A stretch of DNA of 64,000 bases, taken from the NCBI RefSeq assembly GCF_018069925.1, contig NZ_JAGPXB010000016.1:22790-86789 (forward strand), given 5' to 3'. The position numbers were made by a program, and so were the translations under genes. Each line of letters opens with the position of its first letter. Position 1 is the stretch's first letter. The notes under the pieces are model-generated. The model made no database searches, had not been told where the DNA came from, and saw only the letters and a program-made list of their open reading frames with translations. Below are positions 51,824 through 61,709 of this stretch, in pieces. The stretch comes from Flavobacterium erciyesense. GTDB taxonomy: Bacteria > Bacteroidota > Bacteroidia > Flavobacteriales > Flavobacteriaceae.

Positions 51824-53509
51824 CTATTTACTGTATGTTTTTTTACGAATATAGGTAAATAACAATCCAAAAACTAGCAATACCACAAGCGGCAGTCCAA
51901 TGGTGATTAACTGCGTTTGGGTGTAAGAGGCATATACTTTTTCTTTATCCAACAATGGCAATGTCAAGTCTTTGCTGCGAATGTTAATAAGTCCAGTATC
52001 GTCAAGTAAATAGTTTACGCAATTGATCATGAAATCTTTGTTGTCGTAGACATTTCCAGAGCGTTGGTCAAAACCTAGTTCTACTGGTTGGAAATTTTTA
52101 TCTAACTGATTTTTGACTAAATCGCCATCCGAGATCACGATCATTTTAGTTGGTTTTCCACTGCCTTTAAATTTATTTTGTTCAAATGGCAGTACTCTGT
52201 TTTCATAAACCGAGTGAAAGTCTCCTTCTAAAAGTACTGCCATTGGCAGGTTTCCTTTATTTAAATATTCTTGTGGAGAACTGTTTTCGGTTACAATATT
52301 CAAGTTTACTTCGGCTGGTGTTCCTATTTTTTTCGAATAAGGTGACGATTGTAGCAAAACTGTTTTTTTGATGCCGTTTTTCAAAGTGTCAATCGGATTG
52401 GCAAAGTCAAATTTGATGCCGCCTAAATTTTTCACAATTGGATGCGTGCTTGTAGGGTACACTTGCGGTGCGAATTTCCAATTGAATTCTTGGTATTGTG
52501 TGGCAGATCCTTGCTCGCCCGACGCCAGTTTAATTGGACTTCCTTGTTCGTCTTTTATCAAATCAGGATTAATTCGGAAACCGTATTTAAAAAACATATC
52601 GTTTAATCCTAAATCGCGAGGGTAGGCCAATGTAGCGCCAGCATCATTGTATAAACTATCCATTTCTGCAACCACTTGATCTACCAACCACAAAGTTTTC
52701 CCTCCGTTCATGATAAATTGATCAAGGACTTGTTTTTCAGAATCGGTAAAGGTTTCAGTTGGTTTGGCAATCACAGCCAAATCGTATTTTGTAAGTGCTT
52801 CTAAACTTGCAACGGGACTTTTGGCAACCGAGTCCAAAGTAAATGGTCCGATGTAATAGCTTTCACGTACTTGTAATAAAAATTTTGCCATCAAAATGTC
52901 CTGCAACTCGCCGTTTCCTTTAATAACGGCAATTTTCTTTTGCTTGGCTTTGATAATTTTATTCAAACCATCTGCAATTGAATATTCAAGGTGTTGCACA
53001 GAACCAATTACTTTTTGAGTTGTAGATGCGCCCATCATGTTTTTAAGTAAAGGAATATTCACCTCTTTGTTGTTATAAACGGCAATTGCCCATGGAAAAA
53101 CCATCGCTTGTGATTGTTTTCCTTTATCATCAACGGTAATGTTGATTGGGGTAAGGCCTTTGCGGTATAGCTCTTTTATGTTGTCCATACTGCTTTCCTC
53201 ATTCTCTAAAGGATCAACAAATTCAAATACAATATTGCTGTTATAGGCTTGAAATTCTTCTAAAAGTTGTTTGGTTTCTACCTGTAATCTTTTGAATTCT
53301 GCAGGTAAATCGCCTTGCAAGTACACTTTAATTGACAGCGGATTATCAACTTGTTTTATGATTCCCAAAGAGGTTCCTGATAAGGTGTAACGTTGGTCTG
53401 CCGTTAAATCAAAACGCTGAAAAAACGAACGACTAAGTACATTGACAACAAGTACAATTGCTAAAACGAGTAGTACTGATTTGATGTTATTTTTTCTAAA
53501 AGATGTCAT
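51824..53509 (-). CDS. gldG: Gliding-motility ABC transporter auxiliary protein GldG
   Basis: 561 residues. It has an N-terminal transmembrane helix (SVLLVLAIVLVVNVLSRSFF), a large periplasmic DUF4350/ABC_transp_aux-type domain (FDLTADQRYTLSGTSLGII, GKTLWLVDQV) and a C-terminal helix (LITIGLPLVVLLVFGLLFTY). The architecture and adjacency to gldF are diagnostic. GldFG with GldA forms an ABC transporter needed for gliding in some Flavobacteriia. The start overlaps the gldF stop by one base (TAATG). Confidence 0.93.
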   Translation of the reverse strand: MTSFRKNNIKSVLLVLAIVLVVNVLSRSFFQRFDLTADQRYTLSGTSLGIIKQVDNPLSIKVYLQGDLPAEFKRLQVETKQLLEEFQAYNSNIVFEFVDPLENEESSMDNIKELYRKGLTPINITVDDKGKQSQAMVFPWAIAVYNNKEVNIPLLKNMMGASTTQKVIGSVQHLEYSIADGLNKIIKAKQKKIAVIKGNGELQDILMAKFLLQVRESYYIGPFTLDSVAKSPVASLEALTKYDLAVIAKPTETFTDSEKQVLDQFIMNGGKTLWLVDQVVAEMDSLYNDAGATLAYPRDLGLNDMFFKYGFRINPDLIKDEQGSPIKLASGEQGSATQYQEFNWKFAPQVYPTSTHPIVKNLGGIKFDFANPIDTLKNGIKKTVLLQSSPYSKKIGTPAEVNLNIVTENSSPQEYLNKGNLPMAVLLEGDFHSVYENRVLPFEQNKFKGSGKPTKMIVISDGDLVKNQLDKNFQPVELGFDQRSGNVYDNKDFMINCVNYLLDDTGLINIRSKDLTLPLLDKEKVYASYTQTQLITIGLPLVVLLVFGLLFTYIRKKTYSK

Positions 53510-54234
53510 TACGATTTGAAAGATTTTAAATTAAAAACAGTAAACGAAAGGAATAGTACCGCAATGCTGCAAAAGTAAATGATGTCTCTGCTGTCGAGTA
53601 CACCGCGGCTCATACTTTTAAAATGATCTTGCATTCCTAACGAAGCTACAAACGAAGATCCTATAGGTAAAATGGAGGAGAATCCTTCGAAACCGAAATA
53701 GAAAAAGAAGCATAAAAAAATCGCTACAATAAAAGCTACGATTTGATTATCAGATAGGGTAGAGGTGAAAATCCCGATGGCTGAATAGGCCGCAATGAGA
53801 AAAAACAACCCAAAATACGAACCAATTGTGCTGCCCATATCAATGTTTCCTTCGGGTAAACCCAATGATGAAATGCTAAATACATAGATAAATGTGGGGA
53901 TGATTGCCAAAACAATTAAAGCAATGGCGCCAATAAATTTACCATTTACGATGCTCCAAACTGAAAGCGGTTTGGTTAACAATAGTTCTAAGGTTCCTTG
54001 TTTTCGCTCATCAGAAAAACTGCGCATGGTTACGGCCGGAATTAAGAAAATCAAAAGCCATGGCGCCAGCGTGAAAAACGGTGTTAGATCAGCAAAACCG
54101 GTATTTAAGATATTGTATTCTCCTTCAAAAACCCACAGAAATAGGCCGTTGATTATTAAAAAAATAGCGATTACTAAATAACCTATCGGTGAGCCGAAAA
54201 AGGATTTAATTTCTCGTAAAATGATTGCTTTCAT
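53509..54234 (-). CDS. gldF: Gliding-motility ABC transporter permease GldF
   Basis: 241 residues, six membrane helices, with ABC-2 type permease features (MKAIILREIKSFFGSPIGYL start, MRSFSDERKQGTLELLLTKP cytoplasmic loop). It pairs with GldG and the ATPase GldA, which is not in this window. Confidence 0.93.
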   Translation of the reverse strand: MKAIILREIKSFFGSPIGYLVIAIFLIINGLFLWVFEGEYNILNTGFADLTPFFTLAPWLLIFLIPAVTMRSFSDERKQGTLELLLTKPLSVWSIVNGKFIGAIALIVLAIIPTFIYVFSISSLGLPEGNIDMGSTIGSYFGLFFLIAAYSAIGIFTSTLSDNQIVAFIVAIFLCFFFYFGFEGFSSILPIGSSFVASLGMQDHFKSMSRGVLDSRDIIYFCSIAVLFLSFTVFNLKSFKS

Positions 54235-54300
54235 TTGATGTATTTAAAAATTGAAAAAAGTACAAATGTACCCTTGCTGTTCAACACTTAATATTTGATT

Positions 54301-54597
54301 TTATTGTAAAGAAGCTAGTTTATCAACGCTCCAAGCCTCTGGTTTGTCATTAAAAAAAGCTTTTGTGTATGCCCAAACTTCTTTAAAAAGAGCTGAGTTT
54401 CGATAGTTTTCTAAATCAGCTTCGCTTTCCCAATAACTATAAGTAAAAAAAACGCTCGGGTTGTTTTTATCTTGATACAATTCTAAAAAACGATTGCCCG
54501 GTGAATTGCGTATTTTGTGCTTTACTTCTTCAAAGTTGCTCAAAAAAGCAGGAATATGCTCTTGATGAAAACTTAATTTTACGATGCGTACGAACAT
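54301..54597 (-). CDS. Antibiotic biosynthesis monooxygenase (ABM)-fold protein
   Basis: 98 residues, dimeric alpha-beta barrel type: FVRIVKLSFHQEHIPAFLSN, GNRFLELYQDKNNPSVFFTY, then SYWESEADLENYRNSALFKE. The family includes quinol monooxygenases and small heme-degrading enzymes, but no specific activity can be assigned. It is 26 bp from the SAM hydrolase gene on the same strand. Confidence 0.8.
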   Translation of the reverse strand: MFVRIVKLSFHQEHIPAFLSNFEEVKHKIRNSPGNRFLELYQDKNNPSVFFTYSYWESEADLENYRNSALFKEVWAYTKAFFNDKPEAWSVDKLASLQ

Positions 54598-54623
54598 GAA
54601 TTATATTTTACAGTTTTGATTTT

Positions 54624-55463
54624 TTATTTGTGTTCTGATTTAAATTGAATAGTAATAACGTCTCTGTAATTTAATCCCAAAAGACTACTTGCTGAGCCCA
54701 CTTTTGACGGATTACTTCTAAAGATGGCAATTTCTAAAAAACCAGCTTCGTTAAAAAGTGCTAATTTTTCCCCTTCGTATGATTTTATTGGGTACTTGTC
54801 AGAGTGCGCCACTGCTGAATAATTAGGCAAAATAGTTTTTATGTTTTTGGTTTTTAAAATAATCTCGTAAGGTCTGCCTTTAGCAATTTCAAGAAAATAT
54901 TTTTTCAAGATATTGGTCACCACGTTGCCAAAATGATCAATATAAATTACGTGTCCTTTGATAGTATTGCCAGCATCGGTTGTGGTTGCTTCAAAATTAG
55001 TTAAAGGTTTTATTTGGTCTATTTCGCGACCTATAACACTCAAAGCGCCGCCTTTAGCCAAATGGCAAGCCACTTTTACAAACACATCCAGATCAGTGGC
55101 ATCAGTAGGAAAACGATCGTGAATATTGATTTGAACAATTTTCTGCGGAATAATTTTTTGCGATAGTATGCTTAAAATACCATTATCGGCTGCAATAAAA
55201 AAGTGATCGTTCCATTGCATTACAATATGCTGATTCTCTTTATTAAGTTCAATATCTACACCAATAAGATGTACCGTTCCCTTAGGAAAACTACTGTACG
55301 AGGCTTCAATTATGTAACTGGCTTCTAATGTGTTGAATGGGTCAATATCGTGCGAAATATCAATAATTTTAGCCTCTCCAAATTCAGATAAAATTTTCCC
55401 TTTCAATGCACCAACAAAGTGATCTTTCAAGCCGTAATCGGATGTAAGGGTAATTATTGACAT
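54624..55463 (-). CDS. SAM hydroxide adenosyltransferase (DUF62 family)
   Basis: 279 residues. N-terminal signature ITLTSDYGLKDHFVGALKG, VHLIGVD, and FIAADNGIL match DUF62 enzymes; IDHFGNVVTNI and YSAVAHSDKYPIKSYEG match the C-terminal domain. Family members hydrolyse S-adenosylmethionine to adenosine and methionine. The physiological role is not settled. Confidence 0.9.
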   Translation of the reverse strand: MSIITLTSDYGLKDHFVGALKGKILSEFGEAKIIDISHDIDPFNTLEASYIIEASYSSFPKGTVHLIGVDIELNKENQHIVMQWNDHFFIAADNGILSILSQKIIPQKIVQINIHDRFPTDATDLDVFVKVACHLAKGGALSVIGREIDQIKPLTNFEATTTDAGNTIKGHVIYIDHFGNVVTNILKKYFLEIAKGRPYEIILKTKNIKTILPNYSAVAHSDKYPIKSYEGEKLALFNEAGFLEIAIFRSNPSKVGSASSLLGLNYRDVITIQFKSEHK

Positions 55464-55584
55464 AATTTTTTTTCTAAATATTGCTGTTTTGTAATCTTAA
55501 ATTTGCTTAAATTTGAGAAACGCAAAGCTAAAGTATTTTCAGCGTTATTTTAAATAGAATTTTCAATTTGAATCAGTTGTCACT

Positions 55585-56094
55585 ATGAAGCAAAAAGTTT
55601 TTTTTCTACTTGTATTAAGTCTGTGCTTAAAATCGTGGAGCCAAACCTTAGTTTACAAGGGAAATGGAACTGTTACCAACCAAAAAAATACAGTATTAAC
55701 CCCAAATTTAGTGCGTATTGCACTAGCTGAGAATCCAGATTTGTTGAAGGAGTATAACATAGGGCGACGCAAGAAAACAGTGGGTAATACTATGTTGTTA
55801 GCTGGTCCCGTGCTTGTGGGTGTTGGCGCAATGGCATATGTCATATCTAATTTTGATTCTGGCATGAATCCTGGCTATGATGAACCTAAAAACACAGTTC
55901 CCAAAATCATGATGGGTATAGGTTTGGCAGCAATGCTTATTGCGATTCCGGTTAAAATTGGTTTTTCAAAAAAGATCAAAAATTCCATAGCGCAATACAA
56001 TAATCGGCAAGGAACAGCTTCTGAAACAAATATTAACAATTTGGAAATTGTTGGAAATACAAACGGCATAGGTTTGCGATTAACTTTAAATTAA
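55585..56094 (+). CDS. Secreted/membrane protein of unknown function
   Basis: 169 residues with a signal peptide (KVFFLLVLSLCLKSWSQ) and two hydrophobic helices (about 72-92 and 110-128). No family recognised. Two TAAATTTG boxes at 55498-55505 and 55508-55515 precede it. It is 21 bp before phoH. Confidence 0.6.
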   Translation: MKQKVFFLLVLSLCLKSWSQTLVYKGNGTVTNQKNTVLTPNLVRIALAENPDLLKEYNIGRRKKTVGNTMLLAGPVLVGVGAMAYVISNFDSGMNPGYDEPKNTVPKIMMGIGLAAMLIAIPVKIGFSKKIKNSIAQYNNRQGTASETNINNLEIVGNTNGIGLRLTLN

Positions 56095-56115
56095 AACAAC
56101 TAAATAAACTATCAT

Positions 56116-57066
56116 TTGAACGAACGAATTATCGAGCTCATAGACATCGCTCCAAAAGAGTTTTGGGGCGCTCAAGACACTCATCTTGAAACTATTAAAA
56201 AATATTATCCCAAGTTAAAAATTGTAGCTCGCGGTACAACTATCAAAGCTTTTGGTGAAAAAGAAGTTTTAGACGAATTTGAAAAACGTTTCGAGCGCTT
56301 AATGCTCCACTTTACCCGATACAATAATATAGATACAAATGTTATTGAGCGAGTTATCATGGGTGATGTACAAGAGGACCGAAAGTTTCAAGCGCAAGAC
56401 AAGATTTTAGTGCACGGTGTAGGTGGTAAAATAATAAAAGCCATGACGCCAAATCAGCAATTACTTGTTGATACGCTCGAGAAAAACGATATGGTCTTTG
56501 CGGTAGGACCTGCTGGGACCGGAAAAACATACACCGGAGTGGCTATGGCGGTTAAAGCTCTAAAAGAAAAACAGGTAAAAAGAATCATTCTGACCAGACC
56601 TGCTGTTGAAGCTGGTGAAAATCTCGGTTTTCTGCCCGGTGATATGAAAGAAAAACTAGATCCTTACATGCAACCTTTGTACGATGCTTTGCGAGATATG
56701 TTACCTAATGAAAAATTAGAAGATTATATCTTAAAAGGAATTATTCAAATTGCGCCTTTGGCCTTCATGCGTGGACGTACACTTGACAACGCCTTTGTTA
56801 TTCTTGACGAGGCGCAAAACACTACGCATTCGCAAATGAAAATGTTTCTGACTCGAATGGGTAAAAGTGCCAAATTCATGATTACAGGTGATCCGGGTCA
56901 AGTCGATTTACCTCGCCGAACAATTTCAGGATTGAAAGAAGCCCTTTTGGTACTAAAAGACATTGACGGAATCGGAATTATTTACCTAGATGATAAAGAT
57001 ATTGTGCGTCATCGTTTGGTTAAAAAAGTAATTGATGCCTATAAAATGATCGAGAACAACGATTAA
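56116..57066 (+). CDS. phoH: PhoH-like ATPase
   Basis: 316 residues from a TTG start at 56116. It has Walker A AVGPAGTGKTYTGVA, RPAVEAGENLGFLPGD, and Walker B VILDEAQN, plus TGDPGQVDLP, all PhoH/YbeZ hallmarks. The N-terminal KH-like region is normal for YbeZ. YbeZ acts with YbeY in RNA metabolism in other bacteria. Confidence 0.93.
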   Translation: MNERIIELIDIAPKEFWGAQDTHLETIKKYYPKLKIVARGTTIKAFGEKEVLDEFEKRFERLMLHFTRYNNIDTNVIERVIMGDVQEDRKFQAQDKILVHGVGGKIIKAMTPNQQLLVDTLEKNDMVFAVGPAGTGKTYTGVAMAVKALKEKQVKRIILTRPAVEAGENLGFLPGDMKEKLDPYMQPLYDALRDMLPNEKLEDYILKGIIQIAPLAFMRGRTLDNAFVILDEAQNTTHSQMKMFLTRMGKSAKFMITGDPGQVDLPRRTISGLKEALLVLKDIDGIGIIYLDDKDIVRHRLVKKVIDAYKMIENND

Positions 57067-57091
57067 TTTAGTGGTTGATTCCATCGTTACA

Positions 57092-57133
57092 AAAAAGCGT
57101 TTTTGATTCAAACTGGAATCAAAAACGCTTTTT
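57092..57133 (+). terminator. Terminator after phoH
   Basis: AAAAAGCGTTTTTGATTC and GAATCAAAAACGCTTTTT form an 18-bp perfect stem. Confidence 0.85.
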
Positions 57134-57250
57134 AAATTATAACAGTTTTCAACATTCCATTTTAATTTCGTCAATAAAAGCTGTTGCAATCTTTTTATTT
57201 CTATGAAAAATGCAATAAATTTGAAAAGAATAAAAACTTCTTTTTTACTA

Positions 57251-58075
57251 ATGGGTTTACAACACAATATAAAAGTCGTGGTCACAGATCTCGATGGTAC
57301 GTTATTAAATGAACACCACCAGATTGCACCCTACACCAAGAGTGTTTTTCAAGAGCTACATCGCCAAAATTTTTTAATTGTCATAGCAACAGGACGCCAT
57401 CATTTAGATGCAATGCCCATTGTATCCAAAATTGAACTGCCTTTTTATTTGGTTACCTCAAACGGAGCACGAATTCATGCACCTAATCAAGAGTTACTTT
57501 TTTCGGTAAATATGCCCAGTGAGTCCGTTCAATCACTTCTTTCAGCAGCAGTTGATCCTGAAATTACTACGGTGCTCTTTCGAGAAAAAGTATGGTTGAC
57601 CAATAAACACAACGACAAACTAAATGCGTTTCAACCAAAGGTTCATTACCACCCTGAATTAGTTGATTTTGCAACTCTTGAAGATTTCACGGCTATTAAA
57701 GTATTTTTTACCCATCACAAACACAGCAAGCTTTTAGAATTGCGGCAACAAATTTTAGAACAGCACGAAGGGCGTTTCAGTCATGCCTTTAGTTTGCCGT
57801 ATTGCTTAGAATTTATGGAGAAATCGGTAGATAAAAAGACAGCCATCGACAAAATCCTAGAATTAGAGAATTTACAATTCGAAAATGTAATTGCGTTTGG
57901 CGACGGATACAATGATGAGCAAATGTTATGCGCTGCCGCTCAAGGAAAAATTATGGGCAATGCACCTGAAAGCCTTCAAACCAAATTGGCTCATTTAGAA
58001 GTGATAGGGGATAATGTTCAAGAAAGTGTTGCAAAGTATTTAAAAGAGCATGTTTTATTGCCGGTTACAAATTAA
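57251..58075 (+). CDS. Cof-type HAD-superfamily hydrolase
   Basis: 274 residues from the ATG at 57251. The HAD motifs are DLDGTLLN (I), TGRHH with the Thr of motif II, Lys in EKSVDKKTAID (III) and FGDGYNDEQML (IV). An in-frame ATG at 57203 would add 16 residues, but a TAAATTTG box (57216-57223) lies between the two, favouring the later start. Cof enzymes dephosphorylate sugar phosphates or cofactors; the substrate is unknown. Confidence 0.88.
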   Translation: MGLQHNIKVVVTDLDGTLLNEHHQIAPYTKSVFQELHRQNFLIVIATGRHHLDAMPIVSKIELPFYLVTSNGARIHAPNQELLFSVNMPSESVQSLLSAAVDPEITTVLFREKVWLTNKHNDKLNAFQPKVHYHPELVDFATLEDFTAIKVFFTHHKHSKLLELRQQILEQHEGRFSHAFSLPYCLEFMEKSVDKKTAIDKILELENLQFENVIAFGDGYNDEQMLCAAAQGKIMGNAPESLQTKLAHLEVIGDNVQESVAKYLKEHVLLPVTN

Positions 58076-58101
58076 ATAACTAATCTAAAAAAAAACGAAC
58101 T

Positions 58102-60447
58102 ATGATAAACAAAAAAATACTATTGCTTTTTGGAGTGCTTTGCTTTTCGTCTATGCAAGGGCAAAAGCTGAAGATGGAAGAAATAATGAAAGGTAATGGT
58201 TTTATTGGTGTTTCACCCGAAGGCGAACGTTGGTCTGTTGATGGACAACAAGTATTCTTTGAATGGAATCCCAATAACGAATTAGGAACTTCAACTTATT
58301 TCTGGAAAAAAGGAATGAGTAAACCTGAATTAGCAACAGCAGCCCAAGCCAGTTTTTCGAGATTGGACTTAAAAAAAGCAGCTAACTCGGATTTACATTA
58401 TTATTTAGACAAAGGGCGTTTGTTTTCATATGATGCAAAATCGAAAACAACTAAGAAGCTAGTTCAAATGAGCACACCAATTGCAAACTTACAATTGGGT
58501 GCTGAGTCGGCCGTTTTGTTTTTCAGACAAGGAGATAATATTTTTCAATACAATCAAAAAGAAGGCTCTGTGGTGCAATTGACTAATTTTCGCAAAGGAA
58601 GAGGTGAAGAGCCAGCAACAGAAAAGGAATCGTTCTTGAAAAAACAACAAACGGAGTTGTTTCAGTTTGTTAGAGATCAAGAGGCGTTGAAAAAATGGAA
58701 CGCAGCCAAAGCAACAAAATCGGATTTTGCAAAACCTTATTTTTACGGGAAAAATACTTTAGGAAGTTTAAAATCGCACCCAAAAGGAACTTACGCTACT
58801 TTTCGATTAGTGGAAGATGCGGAGCGCAAGTCGGAAAAGATGGAGGTTTTTATTACCGATGATGGGTATAATGATATCGAAAACACAAAAGAAAAAGTAT
58901 CCACGGCTAATTTTGTGAATACCAAATTCGGAATTTACAGCGTGGCCAAGGATTCCGTTTACTTTGTTAATTTTTCAAAATTAAGTCACATTCAAGATGT
59001 GCCTAAATATTTGGCTGATTATCCTGCTACAAAACCTTCTGATAAAAAGGATAAGTTAATCGTAGTACAAGAACCCGTTTACAATGATGAAGGAACTTTT
59101 GCGGTATGCGACATTCGCAGCCAAGACAACAAAGACCGTTGGATTGTGAGTTTGAATCTAGAAAACGGAACTTTTGAAGAAATAGAACACCAACATGACG
59201 AAGCTTGGATAGGGGGTCCAGGAATTCCTTCGAACGCATTTGGCAGAGGAACACTTGGTTTTTTAGCAGATAATGAAACTATTTATTTTCAATCAGAAGC
59301 TACCGGCTATTCGCATTTGTACACTTATAATCTAAAAAGTAAAAATAAAACACAACTCACAAAAGGCAACTGGGAAGTTCGTTCTGCAGTATTAGCCAAA
59401 GACGAAAAGACGTTTTACTTGACTACCACAACAACGCATCCTGGAAACAGAAGTTTTTACAAATTAGATTCGAATAAACCAGTTTTACAGCCAATTTTGG
59501 TAAAAGATGGAGCGCATGAAGTATCACTTTCTCCTGACGAAAGTACTTTGTTGGTTCGTTATTCCTTCAAAAATAAACCTTGGGAACTTTTTGTCGGACC
59601 AAATACTGCCAATCCAAAGTTGCAACAAATTACAAATTCTACAACATCAGCTTTCAACGGATACGCATGGCGCGAACCTGAAGTGATCACGATTACAGCA
59701 CAAGATGGAACTCCTGTAAATGCTCGTTTGTACAAACCGGAAGCGGCAAACGCAAACAAAGCGGCGGTTATCTTCGTTCACGGCGCAGGATATTTGCAAA
59801 ACGCACACAATTTTTGGAGTACGTACCACAGAGAATATATGTTTCATAACCTTTTGGTCGATTTAGGCTACACCGTTTTGGATGTAGATTACAGAGGTAG
59901 CGACGGTTACGGACGTGATTTTAGAACCGGAATTTACCGTTTTATGGGAGGTAAAGATTTAACCGATCAAATTGATGGTAAAAAATACTTAGTAAACAAT
60001 TTAGGTATTGATCCAGCTCGAGTAGGAATCTACGGAGGTTCATACGGAGGGTTTATCACACTTATGGGAATGCTTACAACGCCGGGTGAATTTGCATCGG
60101 GTGCAGCATTACGCTCAGTTACAGATTGGGCACACTACAACCAAGGTTACACAGGAAATATTTTAAATTTCCCTGAAACAGATCCAGAAGCGTACAAAAA
60201 AAGTTCGCCAATTTATTTTGCGGATAATTTAAAAGGCGATTTGCTCATGCTACACGGTATGGTAGATGATAATGTGGAGTACAAAGATATTGTACGTTTG
60301 TCACAACGTTTCATTGAATTAGGAAAGAAAAAATGGAGTTTAGCCAGTTTTCCAGTTGAAGCACACGGATTCAAGGAAACCTATTCTTGGGTTGATGAAT
60401 ACAGCCGAATTCTAGATTTGTTCAACAGCACTTTACTTAAAAAATAA
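58102..60447 (+). CDS. S9 (prolyl oligopeptidase/DPP IV-like) peptidase
   Basis: 781 residues with a signal peptide (ILLLFGVLCFSSMQGQ), a beta-propeller part (about 30-500) and an alpha/beta-hydrolase domain. The catalytic Ser is in GGSYGG (about residue 650), with Asp in MVDDNVEY and His in EAHGF. Such secreted or periplasmic enzymes remove dipeptides or cleave after Pro. Confidence 0.92.
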   Translation: MINKKILLLFGVLCFSSMQGQKLKMEEIMKGNGFIGVSPEGERWSVDGQQVFFEWNPNNELGTSTYFWKKGMSKPELATAAQASFSRLDLKKAANSDLHYYLDKGRLFSYDAKSKTTKKLVQMSTPIANLQLGAESAVLFFRQGDNIFQYNQKEGSVVQLTNFRKGRGEEPATEKESFLKKQQTELFQFVRDQEALKKWNAAKATKSDFAKPYFYGKNTLGSLKSHPKGTYATFRLVEDAERKSEKMEVFITDDGYNDIENTKEKVSTANFVNTKFGIYSVAKDSVYFVNFSKLSHIQDVPKYLADYPATKPSDKKDKLIVVQEPVYNDEGTFAVCDIRSQDNKDRWIVSLNLENGTFEEIEHQHDEAWIGGPGIPSNAFGRGTLGFLADNETIYFQSEATGYSHLYTYNLKSKNKTQLTKGNWEVRSAVLAKDEKTFYLTTTTTHPGNRSFYKLDSNKPVLQPILVKDGAHEVSLSPDESTLLVRYSFKNKPWELFVGPNTANPKLQQITNSTTSAFNGYAWREPEVITITAQDGTPVNARLYKPEAANANKAAVIFVHGAGYLQNAHNFWSTYHREYMFHNLLVDLGYTVLDVDYRGSDGYGRDFRTGIYRFMGGKDLTDQIDGKKYLVNNLGIDPARVGIYGGSYGGFITLMGMLTTPGEFASGAALRSVTDWAHYNQGYTGNILNFPETDPEAYKKSSPIYFADNLKGDLLMLHGMVDDNVEYKDIVRLSQRFIELGKKKWSLASFPVEAHGFKETYSWVDEYSRILDLFNSTLLKK

Positions 60448-60505
60448 ATCAAAGCAAGTAGTAAAGCTTCCGAGTTTTTCTTTGCGAAACTCTCTGAAAT
60501 AGTTT

Positions 60506-60513
60506 TAAATTTG
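60506..60513 (+). promoter_or_regulatory. Promoter of purC
   Basis: TAAATTTG at 60506 with TTTG at 60481-60484, a spacing of 21 bp. It is 29 bp before the start codon. Of the promoters in the window this has one of the better -33/-7 pairs. Confidence 0.5.
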
Positions 60514-60542
60514 CATCTATAAAAACACACACAACAAACACA

Positions 60543-61499
60543 ATGAGCAACACAATTACAACTACTGATTTTAATTTTCCGAACCAAAAATCGGTGTATC
60601 GCGGAAAAGTAAGAGAGGTGTACAACATCAATGACGATCTTTTGGTTATGGTAGCTACTGATAGGCTTTCAGCTTTTGATGTGGTTTTACCAAAAGGAAT
60701 TCCGTATAAAGGTCAAATTCTAAATCAAATTGCTACCAAATTTATGGAGCTAACTCAGGATATTGTCCCTAATTGGTTAATTGCAACTCCTGATCCTAAT
60801 GTAGCAGTAGGTCATTTATGTGAACCTTTTAAAGTAGAAATGGTAATTCGTGGTTACTTGTCAGGGCATGCAGCTCGTGAATATGCTCTTGGCAAAAGAG
60901 AACTTTGTGGCGTAGCTATGCCAGAAGGTTTGAAAGAAAACGATCGTTTTCCGGAACCAATTATAACACCAACTACCAAAGCCGATAATGGAGAACACGA
61001 TGAAGATATTTCTCGCGAAGCAATTTTGTCAAAAGGAATTGTAACTGAAGCAGATTATTTAGTTTTGGAAAAATATACGCGTGCCTTGTATCAAAGAGGA
61101 ACTGAAATTGCGGCGAGTAGCGGATTGATTTTGGTAGACACTAAATACGAATTTGGGAAAACTAAAGATGGCGTTATTGTTTTAATTGATGAAATTCATA
61201 CGCCTGATTCTTCTCGTTATTTCTATGCTGATGGATACCAAGAGCGCCAAGACAACGGGCAAGAACAAAAACAATTATCAAAAGAATTTGTACGCCGTTG
61301 GTTGATCGAAAATGGCTTTCAAGGTTTAGACGGACAACAAATTCCGGAAATGACAGAAGAATATATTGAATCTGTTTCTGAAAGATATATTGAATTGTAT
61401 GAAAATATTTTGGGTGAAAAATTCGTCAAAGCTGATATCACACAAATTGATGCACGCATAGCAAAAAATGTAAACGAATATTTATCAGCAAAGAGCTAG
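60543..61499 (+). CDS. purC: Phosphoribosylaminoimidazole-succinocarboxamide synthase
   Basis: 318 residues, the longer form of SAICAR synthase. It shows [51 protein letters not shown], and [10 protein letters not shown] with [10 protein letters not shown]. It makes SAICAR in purine synthesis from CAIR and aspartate. A strong terminator follows. Confidence 0.95.
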   Translation: MSNTITTTDFNFPNQKSVYRGKVREVYNINDDLLVMVATDRLSAFDVVLPKGIPYKGQILNQIATKFMELTQDIVPNWLIATPDPNVAVGHLCEPFKVEMVIRGYLSGHAAREYALGKRELCGVAMPEGLKENDRFPEPIITPTTKADNGEHDEDISREAILSKGIVTEADYLVLEKYTRALYQRGTEIAASSGLILVDTKYEFGKTKDGVIVLIDEIHTPDSSRYFYADGYQERQDNGQEQKQLSKEFVRRWLIENGFQGLDGQQIPEMTEEYIESVSERYIELYENILGEKFVKADITQIDARIAKNVNEYLSAKS

Positions 61500-61521
61500 A
61501 TCCTATTTTGTATTAAATATC

Positions 61522-61562
61522 AAAACGCCATTCAAAATTTTAATTTTGAATGGCGTTTTTTA
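61522..61562 (+). terminator. Terminator after purC
   Basis: AAAACGCCATTCAAAAT and its complement form a 17-bp stem, then T run. Confidence 0.85.
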
Positions 61563-61616
61563 TTAACTCCTCTTTTTGAGTTTTAAAAATAAAAGAATCG
61601 AAGTTCTGTATTGAAT

Positions 61617-61702
61617 TCCGGTTTGCTAGCCCCGATAAAAGCGGCATCCTTTTGCTGGCTTCTTTAGCCAGCAAAAGATAAAGCGGATAGCGGGATGAGC
61701 TC
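61617..61702 (+). repeat. Flavobacterial structured intergenic repeat, copy 2
   Basis: Conserved ends GCTAGCCCCGATAAAAGC and GCGGATAGCGGGATGAGCTC flank a perfect hairpin CTTTTGCTGGCT/AGCCAGCAAAAG. This compact copy lies between purC and the M42 gene. Confidence 0.5.
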
Positions 61703-61709
61703 CTAAAAA

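Noticed and set aside
57203..57250. Upstream start for the HAD phosphatase
   Set aside because: A TAAATTTG box lies downstream of it, and the later ATG gives the normal N-terminus.
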